From: Nissolia schottii | Taxonomy: Eukaryota > Streptophyta > Magnoliopsida > Fabales > Fabaceae | Assembly (NCBI GenBank): GCA_003254905.1 | Contig: QANU01105209.1 | Coordinates: 1,096,263 to 1,160,262, forward strand | Reading direction: 5' to 3' | Length of the DNA stretch: 64,000 nucleotides | Shown here: piece after piece, positions 12,120 to 27,273 of the stretch | Numbering within the stretch: position 1 is the first letter of the stretch | Layout of the letters: every line of letters begins with the position of its first letter | The notes under the pieces: model-generated | What the model was told of the DNA's origin: nothing | What the model saw: only the letters and a program-made list of their open reading frames with translations | The model's database searches: none | Made by a program: the position numbers and the translations under genes

Positions 12120-12955
12120 TACAAACCCTCCGTCCCTGTGCGCTTTACATATATATTTAGTTATGTATGGGCTTTGTTTTCATGTTCTGTATCCCGTATG
12201 CGATTAGTATTTATCGTATCAACCATTAATAATTTGTTGCAGTTATGTTTTTATATATATTATTATTATGTAAGCATACCACTAGCCGTGGCTGGCTACA
12301 TATATTCGGCTGAAATTTGAATTTTAATGTGATTTGTATGCACATCTTGTATGTTGTATATTACATATATAATAATGGGTTCTGTTTTTAATTTAACACA
12401 CACAATGTAAATTCCAATGTTATATACATGTATGACTGGAGAAATTTTTCCTTACATAACAAGGGACATCAAATTTGATTATGAGAGAATCAGGATTCCT
12501 GACCCACGGGCGTTGGTGGCTTGGTATTGCTTAAGTAATGTCTCAAATTCTGAGACTTTATGTACGCAATTATTTCCGCGTTAAGAGACTCACTCGACAT
12601 AGTCAGGTGCATGATTCAGGTCGACCGGATTAATTAAGGCTACCTCTTAAATACTAAACAAGCAAACCTAAAAAAAAATATGATTTCCCGTTTTTAAAAA
12701 ATGAGCTGAAATATAATTAGTCTTAATATTACTACCTCGACCCGTGACTATGTTGAATTTTGATGGAATGGCCACACGGTCCACTAAAAACTAAACTGAC
12801 ACGGTCCACTAAAAACTAAACTGAGTGTTAACTTTTAATCAATATTAAGACTAACTTGATCTTAAGTACAAAATATACTTTTATTGGTATATAATTTTTA
12901 ATTTTAAAAATGATTTTATGTTAATTTTTAATAATTATAATTAAATTTATTTTAT
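12120..12955. other. 3' flank of the dehydrin and intergenic spacer
   Basis: The dehydrin 3' UTR probably ends within the first 250-300 bases. The rest is AT-rich with no gene. A short direct repeat, ACACGGTCCACTAAAAACT, occurs twice near 12773 and 12799. Confidence 0.5.
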
Positions 12956-13520
12956 TTTACAATGAGACACACTCACTGCCTCCTCTTCTCCCTCAATATC
13001 ACGACACACTTCCTCTGCCTACTCTCCCACTTCCACCATTCCTTGTTCCTCTTGTTCTTTCTCCCTTTTTTTTTCTTATAATAATTATACTAATATATCA
13101 GCAAACTACTACTATAACACCCCCCTCCCTTCCCTTTAATGACCATTCTTTGGTGAGAAACTAAGAATAAAATTAAGTGAGCTATGATGACGTGGGAGAT
13201 TGTTTAAGTAATACTTTAAATGATAATTATTTTAATTATATTAATTATAAAAGACAATTTTATTTTATTAAGAAGATGATTAGCCTCTCCTCCTCTCAAC
13301 CCCTCCTCCGTCCCCGTCATCCCGCTTCAGTTCCCCGATAGTGCCACCAGCACCGTTGAACTCCCGCCTCACCTCGCCAACAACCTCGTCCACGCCGTCG
13401 ACCTCACCAGGCCCCAGGTGAGGTCCCTCCTGCTCGAGCTCAAGCTGCATTTCGTCGTCTTCTTCTTTGCGCACAATTGACCTCGCGCATTTCGTCTTCT
13501 TTGACCTCACCGGTCACCTC

Positions 13521-13610
13521 CCGCCAGATCTCGCCTCCGGCCTCAATCTCCGCCAGATCTCGCCTCTTGCCTCAACCTTCGCCAGATCTTGCATCCTGCC
13601 TCCCATCACA
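13521..13610 (+). repeat. 29-bp tandem repeat, three copies
   Basis: Three imperfect units start with GCCAGATCT at about 13522, 13551 and 13580, and each is followed by a CTCAA- or CCTGCCTC-type segment. They lie in the GC-rich island. Confidence 0.7.
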
Positions 13611-14256
13611 ATCTGCCTCAAACTCTGCCCTCCACTACCTTCAGAGTATTGCGTAGACGCTCGCTGCTCTAGAGTTTCCGAAGATCGTGACGAGCACGTG
13701 CTCCTTCACGCTCTCGACGGTACCAGAAGAATTGGTTCAGGAGCGAGAAGAGCACGCACGCGAGGGTCCAGAAGAGTGAAGACCGGGAGGGAGGGATCGT
13801 CCGTGACCGGAACCGTCAGCGTTACCTACTCGATCAGAGAATCTTCGGCTCCAACGGCGGCCGTTACCTTCACGATTGGGCAAGGAGACGGTCTTCTTCG
13901 TCGGTGGCTAAGTGACGGTCTCTTCTGTTGCTGTGCCAAACTTCATCTGTCGTGATTGCCAAGTACCAAAGAGGCTCGTGGTGGGTGAGGCCAGTGGTGG
14001 CGGAGGCAAAATAAACCCTGTTTGCAATGAGTGGGAATTTGATCAACTTTTTTTTCTTAATCACAAATTCCTTAATTACAATAATTAACAGTCTAAACTT
14101 TTACACACATCACCAAATTACCCTTATATTAACATAATTTCATCCCGCCCCCCCCCCCCCCTTCACATGTTATAATCTTATTGGACACTTAAAAATTTTC
14201 ACCCATGAGAGAAACTCTTCCTCTTCTCACCCTAGGATGACGTCATTTTTGCGTGC

Positions 14257-14700
14257 GTGCGTGGATGTGAAGGGAAGAAGAGGCAACCCGCCACCACCAC
14301 CCCACACCACGACGACGAGCTCCACAGTATCGTCACCAACTCCGAGATGCTGTCGCAACTCCCAACGAGAAGAACAGTGGAAGAAGAAGCTTGGACCTTG
14401 AATCGCGTCACGCCTGAGTCAGGGCTTCAAGCTCGCCGGCTTTTGTGGAAGAAGGAAGAACCCCCAAGTTTCGAAGGAGGACGTGGCCACATGCCTTGAA
14501 TGTTGAGGTACACCGCCAAAGGAAGCCAAGATGCGCTGTCCGCAGAACCTGGTGCCACCATGGACATGAGAACGCCGCCACAAACGCAGCAAGGAAGAGG
14601 GAGGAGGGGGTCGGCAGCTGCTGACCTAGAAGCAGCTAGGTCTTTTCCCTTGAAAGAAGAATCAGCCCTTGACCAGTGGGAAAAAAATATAAAAGAATAG
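14257..14700 (+). pseudogene. Unrecognised reading frame interrupted by one TGA
   Basis: A frame starting at 14257 runs to a TGA at 14497-14499 and continues in the same frame, with ATG, to 14700. That is about 147 codons with a single interruption. The translation is rich in Arg, Glu, Thr and Ser and starts MRGCEGKKRQ. I recognise no domain. It may be a broken gene fragment or simply a chance GC-rich open frame. Confidence 0.25.
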
Positions 14701-15000
14701 AAAGAATGTGGTTAACAGAAAAAGGCCATGATTAGGAAAAAAAAAAAAAAACCTCAAAAGAGCCCTTATAAAAAGAACAAACAGCCATCACCTGTAAAAA
14801 TAATATAAAAGGGGCCTGGCAGGAAAAGATTTATTCAAAAGAAAAAAGAGAGAGAGAGAGGAAAAAGGGCAGAGGAATAGGGAGTGGAGGAAGAGGGAAG
14901 GGAGAGTACGTAGAGGGAGAGTGTGTTGTGATACCGAGGGAGAATAGGAGGTAGTGAGAAACTCTAGTTGTAAAAAAATAAAATAAAAAAAATTTAATTA

Positions 15001-16790
15001 TAATTATTAAAAAAATTGATATAAAATAATTTTTAAAATTAAAAATTAAGAATTAAGAAAAGTTTAAAATATATTTAAGACAAAGTTAGTTGTCACCTAT
15101 GCCGTGTAACTACAAATGGTACATGTGCATGGTAACCATAATATTAATGAGATGGTTGCACTTCAATACAAAAGGGTACTCTACAATGCAATGATGCCCT
15201 CAAAAATGTATCAGGAGAACGAGAACATCTATAACCATTGAAACATAGGATCAAGATCTTCTCAATCAAATGGAGATGAGAAACCAAAAAGAAATAATTA
15301 TGTTAGAAAGTAATGAACTATATTATTGAGATTGGGCATAAGTCCTTGGGAGAATCACACTCTAAAAACTAGCTATTAGGGAGGGAGAGCCCAAGGCCTT
15401 ATAAGGCCCCTCTTGCAAGGAAATCCCCCGATGTGGGACTTCGTTACAATACTCCCCCCTTCAAGAGCCGACGTCCCGGCGGCTCCCACTCTACGGCACT
15501 TCACTCGGCGCTTCACTCAGCCTCTTGCTGGTTAACCTCTCCGGTCAGAACCCTCCGTAGGTAGCCCTCTCCGGTTGGCCGGTTCTCAATGAAAGCACCA
15601 TTGTAACAATGTAAATTTGTAAATGCTTGAATTATGGAATTGATAGAACAATTTGTGGTATTTTCTGCATTTGGAGTATTTGAATTACAAGAGAAATGGA
15701 TGATAATGGAAAAATAGAGAGAAGAAGAATCCTTAGAGGGAGGGTAGGATTAGCTCAATATCATTTTCCATACCCTCTAATTCTATTCTCTCACTATTTA
15801 TAATATTCTAGATACTAATAGGGTTATTGGGTCATAGACCCATTCCTACTTGTTACAGATTATTATTTAAATGAATGATAAAGATGTGAGCATAATATTC
15901 CTCCCTTCAGCTTTCACTTTGAGATTGAGAGAAGCATTTGTATACTCTGCTGATTCATTTACACTTTACGGGGCCTCCAAGATATATTTGTCCCTCATTA
16001 AATGTAAGAGTAATGCATAATCTTTCGTAGAAAAATAATTTCATTTCTTTGAATTGAAGGAATAAAGTAACATGGCCGTTTTATTTATTCAAGATTTAGC
16101 TTGTATATCTTGAATATATCTTCAATAAGTAATAATGCACACTAATTCAACTGGTTGACACTTTGTATTTTTTAAGTAAGGTTTTAGGTTGAATTTAGTG
16201 AATTCAAAAAATTAATGTGAAAGAGTTTTACATTCTTAGACCTTGACTTTGTGTCAAATTACACAAAGTCTAATACACTTTAAGATTACATAATAATATT
16301 AATAAAAAAATAAGTACAAATTTTAACATCTTAAGAGTCAATTTGTATAGCTCGTGATGAAAATTGGTTTGGAGTATAATAATTTTAAGGTTAATTTACA
16401 TGGAATGCAATTTAATCTATTTTAAGAGTAATTTTTGCAACAACCCTATCTAAACTATTAAAAATGTGTAAACACGTTATCATTCATGTCAAAATATACT
16501 AGTCGGATTATATATCTATCTAATAAGCTCAACAATATTATTGTGGGGGGGGGGGGGATAATAAAGTGTTTGCGTCCAAATATTATTACTCTAGTTTTTG
16601 TAATGAACAATGCATGAAAAATATAGGTTGACATTTTATTTTTTATTTTATTTCTTCAAATATTAAGTATAATTAAAATATATAAATGGACATCTGGTAG
16701 GCAATTTTCTTTTGGAATTTAGCAAAAAGTGAAAAGTATCCTCGGAGAGGGCTGGTTCCGTCAGTCATAGTATGCCCGTGAGCGTGAGAG
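15001..16790. repeat. AT-rich intergenic DNA with possible LTR/TRIM-like remnants
   Basis: Around 15330-15450 the reverse strand reads AAGTCCCACATCGGGGGA, then a palindromic CCTTATAAGG-type segment. A CCCACATC(G) box after a TATA-like segment is often seen in plant TRIM and LTR ends. No tRNA primer-binding site or paired LTR was found. 15600-15900 resembles LTR or UTR DNA but has no partner. A G run sits at about 16544-16557. No gene is visible. Confidence 0.35.
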
Positions 16791-16846
16791 AGTAACTCTA
16801 CCGTTGTTCCTCCACTTGATAGCTTCTGCTGCTGCCGCCTGTTGCA

Positions 16847-19157
16847 ATGTTGTCAAAGTGCCATCTCGTCTCCCACTCCCAAATTCCTTCGATTCCCAAC
16901 CGATCCCTCACTCTCCAACCTAATTTCGCATCTTCCAGAGTCAGAGCCATGGCCTCCAATTCCAACGGGCCCCAAGCCGCTCCTCTACTTCTCAACGACA
17001 CCGAACTCAATCGCTTCGCCCACGTCGCTAACAAAGTCGCCGACGCCTCCGGTGAAGTTATCCGCCGCTACTTCAGGCAGAAATTCGACATTCTCGACAA
17101 AGATGATCTCAGTATGCTCCTCCATCGCTTACCAAGTTCCGCTTTCGAGCTTTCAAATTTACAATGCTTCTGATTCTTTTATGTTTGATAATGGATTCAC
17201 TTACTGCTGCAGGTCCAGTAACAGTCGCAGACCAATCTGCTGAGGCTGCTATGATTTCAACCATATTAGACAATTTCCCTTCTCATGCAATGTGAGTATT
17301 TAGCCCTAAATGCATTTACGCTCAATCAGTTTTGCGTTTCGTTCTAATACAGACTACTGTAAATGAAATACCATCATGATTCAAACGAACTGGGGAACTC
17401 GTATTACTAGCTCCATTGAATTACACACTCATTTCTGCATTTCCTGATGATGTGGAAGCGATGGAAGTGATAACCAGAATTTAACTATAACATTAACAAC
17501 TCAATGGAAAAATATGTAAAGTGATAAGTAGGATCTTACTGTAGTTAAATTACTGTAGCACGAGCCTGAATTTTCCACTAAATTGCAGTTACGGAGAGGA
17601 AAACGGGTGGAGGTGTAAAGAAAACAGTGCTGACTATGTTTGGGTGTTAGATCCTATAGATGGGACAAAGAGCTTTATCACTGGTAATTTTCTTTTTATG
17701 TATATTTTTTTTTTCTCCTGTAAATTCTTATTGTTGGGCCAAAGTACTAAAATTTCACTTTGATTCCGCTTGCTCTGTATCCGTCCTAGGGAAACCCCTA
17801 TTTGGTACTCTCATTGCTCTTCTACAAAACGGTACACCAGTATGGATCTCTCTCACAACTTGATTGCTTCACATTGTATCTTCCTTGAACTTGTAGCATA
17901 TTGTTACAACTTTCTTGCTTAATAATGAAAGACAAACTGTATATTCGATCATCCTCGCATCTTTGCTCAAATAGTACATTGTACACAAGCTGAGGATGTT
18001 GACAAAATGAACTACAAATGTAATCGATGCTGCCAACATTTTTAGTTAATTGAGTAGTAAACTTCTGGTTGAGTTTGGTTCACTTTTCTTCAGATCCTTG
18101 GCATAATTGATCAACCTGTGTTAAGAGAAAGATGGATTGGGATAACTGGAAAGAGGACTACACTGAATGGACAAGAGGTGTCCACACGCACTTGTGCGAA
18201 CCTCTCTCAAGCATACTTGTATGCTTTTCTTCTTTTTCCTTTGCAAACTTTGTTTTGAGGGGTTTCTTTGAGTGGAAGAGGGAAAAGAAAGCTGTTCTTG
18301 AACAAAAGTAGTTGACATTTACATTGATCATGTGCAGCTTTTGACATGGTTACTATTGTTTTACAAGTCTTACTGGTAGAAGATCTGTATGTCTCACCAA
18401 TTTTTCCCCATTAAGGTACACTACAAGCCCACATCTGTTCAGTGGAGATGCAGAAGAGGCATTCATCCGTGTTAGGAACAAGGTCTGTTGCATTATTAAC
18501 ATATATAACTTGGATTGAGAAGCTTTGCTGCAATGGAATTTCTTTTCCAAAAGATATACCTAGATCTACTATTGATGTTCATTTATTCCTGTTTTGCATG
18601 CACTCTACAGGTTAAAATTCCATTATATGGTTGTGACTGCTATGCATATGCTCTTTTGTCTTCTGGCTTTGTGGATCTAGTTGTTGAGTCTGGTCTGAAG
18701 GTATTCTGTTTTATATTTTCTCACCTTTGGTTGCATATTTGACTCAAGATTTTTTTAACCTGAGTGAGTTTGGTATAGGAGTAAAAAATGAAGGCAGAAG
18801 TTCGTTATTAATTATTTGAGTATCTTCTTTGGACGACCTTTGTATTTCAGCCATACGATTTTCTTGCATTGATACCTGTTATTGAAGGCGCTGGAGGTGT
18901 CATAACTGATTGGAAAGGACATCAACTTTGCTGGGAAGCTTCTCCCCTTTCAATGGCAAGTACGTGCTTTCTCTTGGTCTTCTTGCCACCTTAAAATGAA
19001 TGAAACCTTAAAGCCACAACTTTTTACCACTTAAAACCCGGTCTTCATTGGGCTCCATTGTTGTCTTCATGAAATGCATGTGACAGGTTATAACGTTGTA
19101 GCGGCTGGTGACAAGCAGATTCATCAACAGGCTCTAGATTCATTGCAGTGGAAGTGA
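16847..19157 (+). CDS. HISN7: Histidinol-phosphate phosphatase / IMPase-like (IMPL2)
   Basis: Nine exons join in phase: 16847-17111, 17213-17291, 17589-17683, 17790-17839, 18094-18218, 18416-18482, 18611-18700, 18851-18959 and 19087-19157 (316 residues). The Mg-dependent inositol monophosphatase fold is shown by GEE (117-119), the metal-binding motif DPIDGT (136-141) and a late CDCYAYA...KPYDFLAL...EGAGG block. The order and near-identity to Arabidopsis IMPL2 identify the plant histidinol-phosphate phosphatase, the penultimate step of histidine synthesis in plastids. The N-terminal 35-45 residues are Ser/Pro-rich and basic, as in a chloroplast transit peptide. A second Met follows at about 35. 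It converges on RPT4, whose stop is 1.7 kb downstream. Confidence 0.95.
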
Positions 19158-20835
19158 CACCACGGATGGTAGTAACCTGAATTTGCAATCTTCTCTCTGA
19201 AAGTGGTGGTGCGGTTTAGATGTTCCTAAGGATGTGTACTATGATATTTATTGATTGTTCGGCATTTATAATTTAACTACTTGAAAAGCTGGTACTAATT
19301 CTACAATAATCTCCTGCTGAAGTTGTTAGTCTTTCTTTCTCGATTAGATGGGCTAGATATGGTCACGAATTTTTTAACACATTGAAGGAGTTCACAAATT
19401 CAAAATAAGACAATTAAACACGATTGAAAGACGAGACAAAATTAAGAAACAAGATTGAAAGATCCATATAAAGCTTTACAAGGTTAAGAAATCTGTCTTA
19501 ACTCAAATTTTAGAACTTGTTTAAGGCGTTAGTATTGCATGTGGTAGTAGTCATACTGCTGTTTTAAGTTAACGTTGTTATATATTGGATGGTCAAAGTG
19601 AGGTTAATGTTAATGGGAAGGAAAAAAAAGCTAGATATTTTTATATTTTTGTGTCAGAAAAGTAACATGAAGCAGACGTTAATTCATAAATTAATTATGG
19701 AAACGTAGCTAAATATTGCCTCGTGTATACTATATTCTGTAAATTTTGTTTTAGGAGTTACGTAAATGTTATTATTTCCAACTTAATCCCTACAATTCTG
19801 AAAATTTTAATCCAATTCTCATAAACATAAGTATTTCACCATTAGTTATCTCTTACATTTCTGTATTCCAAGTAATTATCACCGGGAAATCCTAAATCTC
19901 CGGTTTAAAATTACGTGACAAACTGAACAAAAAAGGGAAAGATCACAGTCAACAGAAGACAATATCTGAGTAGCACGTTGATTCACGAAAATAGCTTTCA
20001 GTCACAGGCAATTGCACGTTTTCTCCAACTCAAGACAAATGTGATCACGGGCATTTTCCTTTCAAAATTCACATGTTCTCTACGCAAGTTCGATACGGAT
20101 GGTAATGGAGCGAGTTGGGGCAAGCTTTGGTTCAACCCGAAATTCGTCTCAACCCACATCTTACTCATACTCATTTTTGAATTTAATTTACACTAATTAA
20201 TTTATATTTTTTTGACACGACGAAAGAATATATAATCATTATATTAAAAGAATCACAAACCCATTAACTATTGCTTTTAATAATTGAAAAGCAGGTGAGG
20301 TTTAGAAATCATTCTACCCGTTCTTCAATATTAGTTCATTTTACTTTTTTGATTCATAAATAATTCAATGCATTAAACATAATTACCAATGAATTTAAAA
20401 AATAAAAGAAAAAAAATTGGGAAACGAAGTGAGTACTAAGAAAAATTATACTAAGATTAGATAGTGTATGAATACTCCATATCATCTTAGCCGTTCAACT
20501 TGCGAAATGTATGGTACAAGTTATAAATCAGACCACCGCACCTCATAAACAAGATAACAAATAACAAATAACAAATGTAAATAGTAGAGTTCTTTCTTCG
20601 CTTTGAAATTCAAAAAGGAAAATGAAAAGGTGATGTAAATAATGTACATGGGATTCTGCAACCTATAATTAACAGAGAGCAAAATGCAAAGCTCATGAAA
20701 ACATGTTCAAGACAATACAGCATGACTATATTGGTTAGTGGCTGGAAGAGACCAAACAATGGAAATGGTGTACTCGCTCCAGAAGTCCTTTGGACCACGC
20801 CAGAGGACGATAGATGCGCCAACAACAAATTGAAT
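19158..20835. other. Convergent intergenic region between HISN7 and RPT4
   Basis: This holds the two 3' UTRs and AT-rich spacer. The frame at 19978-20196 has no recognisable protein features. I see no repeat ends. Confidence 0.5.
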
Positions 20836-23384
<2,549 letters not shown>

Positions 23385-24461
23385 CTCTTCCTCTCAACAA
23401 AACCAAAGGCAGCAATGCTGCTTCTACTTCATGTTCTCCCAATATATATAATGGAATCACGTTCTGGGTCCAGGAACTGAGCTTGCCGCCTGAGCAAGAA
23501 ACCTACATTTATTTTAAATAAATAAATAAAAGAAAGAAAAGAAATGATTAGATAAATACGCATGCTTTAGTAATTGTTCTCTCTTCTAAGTTAAAATTAA
23601 ATATTAAATATTTTTTTTAAGGGAAGTTAAATTAAACATAAAATAAGATTATTACTAAAGAGTTTAATTGTTTCCATTAAAAAAAAGTCACGCAATAACA
23701 ATGTAATTCTTTTTTATTTTTTTTTTATTTCTATCCAATCAAATCTTAAGCAAATTATTTTAATTCTCTTTTCCTACTATTTTAAAAGTAATGTATATCC
23801 CATAATAAAAAAGAAAAGAAAAGAAAAGAAAGAAGTAATGTACATGTAAAAATTTGATTGGACTAGTGTGTAAAATAAATTTCATATTATTAATATATAT
23901 CAATTAAACTCAATGTGAACAAATCCTCCTTATTTATTTATTTTTTTGATAAAAACAATTCCTCCTTAGTCCTTACGGATTAAGCCATCTTCCAGTTTGG
24001 GTTTATGGATTAAGATCATTTTTTTACCGTTTGTTTATAATATTTTATTAAAATTTTCTATTATGCAAAAAATTTATTCCCTCTCTTGCTAATGTTGGAG
24101 TATATTATTAACTATCCAAGAATTTTTCATCCAACAAACGAGTCTTCCTTACTCCTATATCATACCGAACCTTGAGTTACTCAGTACATAGTATCTATAT
24201 TGCAAGCATCCAGACTCGAGATAATGAATGCTCCAAACCCACCATTTGCGACAACAATCCAAATTCCAAACCAAACACGAGCAGAGGAGATGTGTGTGTT
24301 TGACCTGTTCAAATCAAATCCCCCACAACCATTTTGGACCCCTCCTTGTTTCTCTTGCTAAATGCTAAATAAAGCCCCCAAAAGAAGAAAGAGCACGAGA
24401 ATTCCCAAACACAAAGTACCCCGCCACATCCTTTGCCTAATTACGTGAGAGACTGGGATTG
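23385..24461. promoter_or_regulatory. Divergent promoter region of RPT4 and the CrRLK1L gene
   Basis: About 1.08 kb separates the two start codons. The sequence is AT-rich with no gene. I see no conserved element that I would name with confidence. Confidence 0.5.
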
Positions 24462-27273
24462 ATGAAAAGAAAAAACACACCCTCTTTCCTTAATCAAGCC
24501 ACTCCTTCATCTTCGATGCCTATCCTCCTCCTCCTCCTCCTAATTCTCTTGTTCATCTCTTCTTCCACCACCTCCGCAGCCACAACCCCAACCCCTGCTT
24601 CCTCCCCCACCTTCAAGCCAAAAGACAACTTCCTCATCGACTGTGGTACACAGAGCCCAACCACCCTCCCCGATGGAAGACAATTCAGGTCCGACACTCA
24701 ATCCAACTCCTTCTTGCAAGCCAATGACGACAACAAAGTCTCTTCATCCAACAACGACGACAATGCAAATAATTCCCCTATTTACTCAAACGCAAGGATC
24801 TTCATGCAAGAAGCCAAATACTCCTTCCCCTTAACCCAACCGGGATTCCATTGGCTCCGCCTTCATTTCTACGCAATCAAAAACGACATCTTCGATCTTC
24901 AAAAGGCCACTTTCTCTGTCAACACCGATAAGTACGTCCTCCTCCACAGCTTCAACGTCAACAACACCGACAAGCCCATCCTTAAGGAGTTCCTCATCAA
25001 CATAACAGAACCTAGATTCCCAATTTCATTCATTCCAATCAAAAACTCAGCTGCGTTCATCAATGCAATTGAACTCGTTTCCGCTCCCGATTACCTCATC
25101 TGCGACAATGCTGCAGCGCTCTTCCCCGTTGGGGAATTTTCAGGGTTAAGCAAATACGCTTTTCAACAGGTTCACAGGCTCAACAATGGAGGACCCCTGA
25201 TCACGCCGGCGAATGACACGCTCGGAAGGACTTGGGAACCCGATAAGGATTTCCTGGCGAACAAGAACTTGGGGAAGAGTTTCTCTGTGGCTACCAGCGC
25301 CATCAAGTTCCCTAAAGATACGCCGACGATTTCGCCTCTCGTCGCGCCGCAGACGGTGTACGCTTCTGCCACCGAAATGGGCGATGCAGGGGTTAACCAG
25401 CCCAATTTCAATGTCTCTTGGAAGTTTGATGACGTGGACCCTGCTTTCAGCTACCTTGTTAGGATGCATTTCTGTGACATTGTGAGCAAAGGGCTTAATG
25501 AGCTTTACTTCAATGTTTATGTCAATGGGAAAATGGCGATTCCTAATTTGGACTTGTCAGCTATTACTGGCGCTTTGGCAACACCTTATTACAAAGACAT
25601 TGTGGTGAATGCTTCGTTGATGTCTCAGGGGCTAATGGTTCATATTGGTCCCGCGAAAGCCGAGGGTGGGAACGCCAATGCCATCATGAATGGCATTGAG
25701 GTTTTGAAGATGAGCAACTCTGTGGATAGCTTGGATGGAGAGTTTGGTGTTGATGGGAGAAAGGCCGGAGGTTCCAGCCACGGGACGGTGGCGGCGGTCG
25801 GCTTTGCAATGATGTTTGGAGCATTTGTTGGTCTTGGTGCCATGGTCATCAAGTGGCAGAAGAGGCCACCGGATTGGCAAAAGAAGAACAGCTTCTCTTC
25901 GTGGCTGCTCCCTCTGCATGCCGGCGACACGAGCTTCATGAGCAGAAAGACCTCAATGGGGTCTCACAAGAGCAATGTCTACTCTTCAACTATGGGTTTG
26001 GGCAGGTAGTATAGAACCTGAGAATTGTTGAATTGGAAGTGATAACTTGATTGATTAACTTAGCAAAAAAGGCTTATAGAGATATCCTGTCACATGCTAA
26101 CAGAAACAGAAAACCAACTAATTTACTTGTCAGCTGGCTCTAACTAACGCAAGTGTTACTAACCATAAGTAACTAACTTCCAATAGGTACTTCTCCTTTG
26201 CCGAGCTGCAGGAAGCAACCAGGAACTTTGACTCCAATGCCATTATTGGTGTTGGAGGATTTGGTAATGTCTATTTGGGTGTGATTGATGAAGGGACAAA
26301 GGTTGCAGTTAAGAGAGGGAACCCGCAATCAGAACAAGGCATCAATGAATTCCAGACAGAAATTCAGATGCTGTCAAAGCTAAGGCACAGGCACTTGGTG
26401 TCCTTGATTGGTTACTGTGATGAGAACTCTGAGATGATCCTGGTTTATGAGTACATGCCTAATGGACATTTAAGGGATCACCTTTATGGGAATAACTTGC
26501 CTGCCCTTTCATGGAAGCAGAGGTTGGAGATCTGCATTGGAGCAGCACGCGGCCTTCACTACCTCCACACTGGCACCACACAAGGTATCATTCATCGTGA
26601 TGTTAAAACCACCAACATCTTGCTTGATGAGAACTTCACGGCCAAGGTCTCCGATTTTGGGCTCTCAAAGGATGCTCCTATGGGACAAGGCCATGTTAGC
26701 ACTGCGGTGAAGGGTAGCTTTGGATATCTGGACCCTGAGTACTTCAGGAGACAACAATTGACAGATAAGTCAGATGTGTACTCGTTTGGTGTGGTCCTGC
26801 TTGAGGCAATTTGTGCAAGGCCAGCAATTAACCCTCAGTTGCCAAGAGAACAAGTGAACTTAGCTGACTGGGCAATGCAGTGGAAGAGGAAAGGGTTGCT
26901 TGACAAGATCATTGACCCTCTCCTTGTTGGCTGCATCAATCCCGAATCGATGAAGAAGTTTGCCGAAGCCGCCGAGAAGTGCTTGGCTGAGCATGGGGTT
27001 GATAGGCCTACAATGGGGGATGTGTTGTGGAACTTGGAGTATGCATTGCAACTTCAAGATGCTTTCGCACTTGGAAAGGCTGAGGATGTAACCAATTCCT
27101 CTGCTGCTGTGCCTACTTCTGCTGATACACCTAATCCCATCACCTTAGATGAAAGATCAATCCTTCATTCAGAAGAAGTAAATAATGTGCCAACAGCACA
27201 AGCGCCTGCAGCTACTGAAGAACATTCTGGAACCGCAATGTTTTCCCAGTTTTCCAATCTCAATGGCAGGTGA
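24462..27273 (+). CDS. CrRLK1L receptor-like kinase (CAP1/ERULUS-like clade)
   Basis: Exon 1 is 24462-26005. Exon 2 starts at about 26186-26188 (my base count there is uncertain by one) and ends at 27273, giving about 876 residues. A Leu-rich signal peptide (about 17-40) leads into a double malectin-like ectodomain starting [17 protein letters not shown]. The transmembrane helix is at about 443-465. The kinase has GVGGFG (536-541), VAVK (Lys557), HRD (651-653), DFG (671-673) and [10 protein letters not shown], so it should be active. The juxtamembrane [16 protein letters not shown] and the kinase closely resemble Arabidopsis At5g61350 and At5g24010. Family members sense RALF peptides or cell-wall state and control tip growth and calcium. 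Many family genes lack introns; here a phase-2 intron of about 180 bases separates the receptor half from the kinase. Confidence 0.93.

Larger units (their letters stand above)
12956..15000. repeat. GC-rich, gene-like island of uncertain origin (possible transposon debris)
   Basis: Base composition shifts sharply from the AT-rich flanks. The segment has C-rich stretches (a C run near 14149-14161), Pro/Ser/Arg-rich translations and a purine-rich stretch at 14840-14950. Frames are open for up to about 160 codons, but I recognise no conserved domain. I found no clear terminal repeats. It could be a captured gene fragment inside a non-autonomous element. This is inference from composition only. 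Confidence 0.4.

Noticed and set aside
12956-14700. Bacterial contamination or organelle insertion as the source of the GC-rich island
   Set aside because: No bacterial gene organisation or recognisable plastid or mitochondrial gene is present, and the edges merge gradually with plant-like sequence.
15330-15600. Full LTR retrotransposon
   Set aside because: Only a CCCACATCGG-type edge is seen. No partner LTR, primer-binding site or polyprotein is present in the window.
24494-25939. Several 65-107 codon frames on either strand
   Set aside because: They are shadows of the CrRLK1L first exon.
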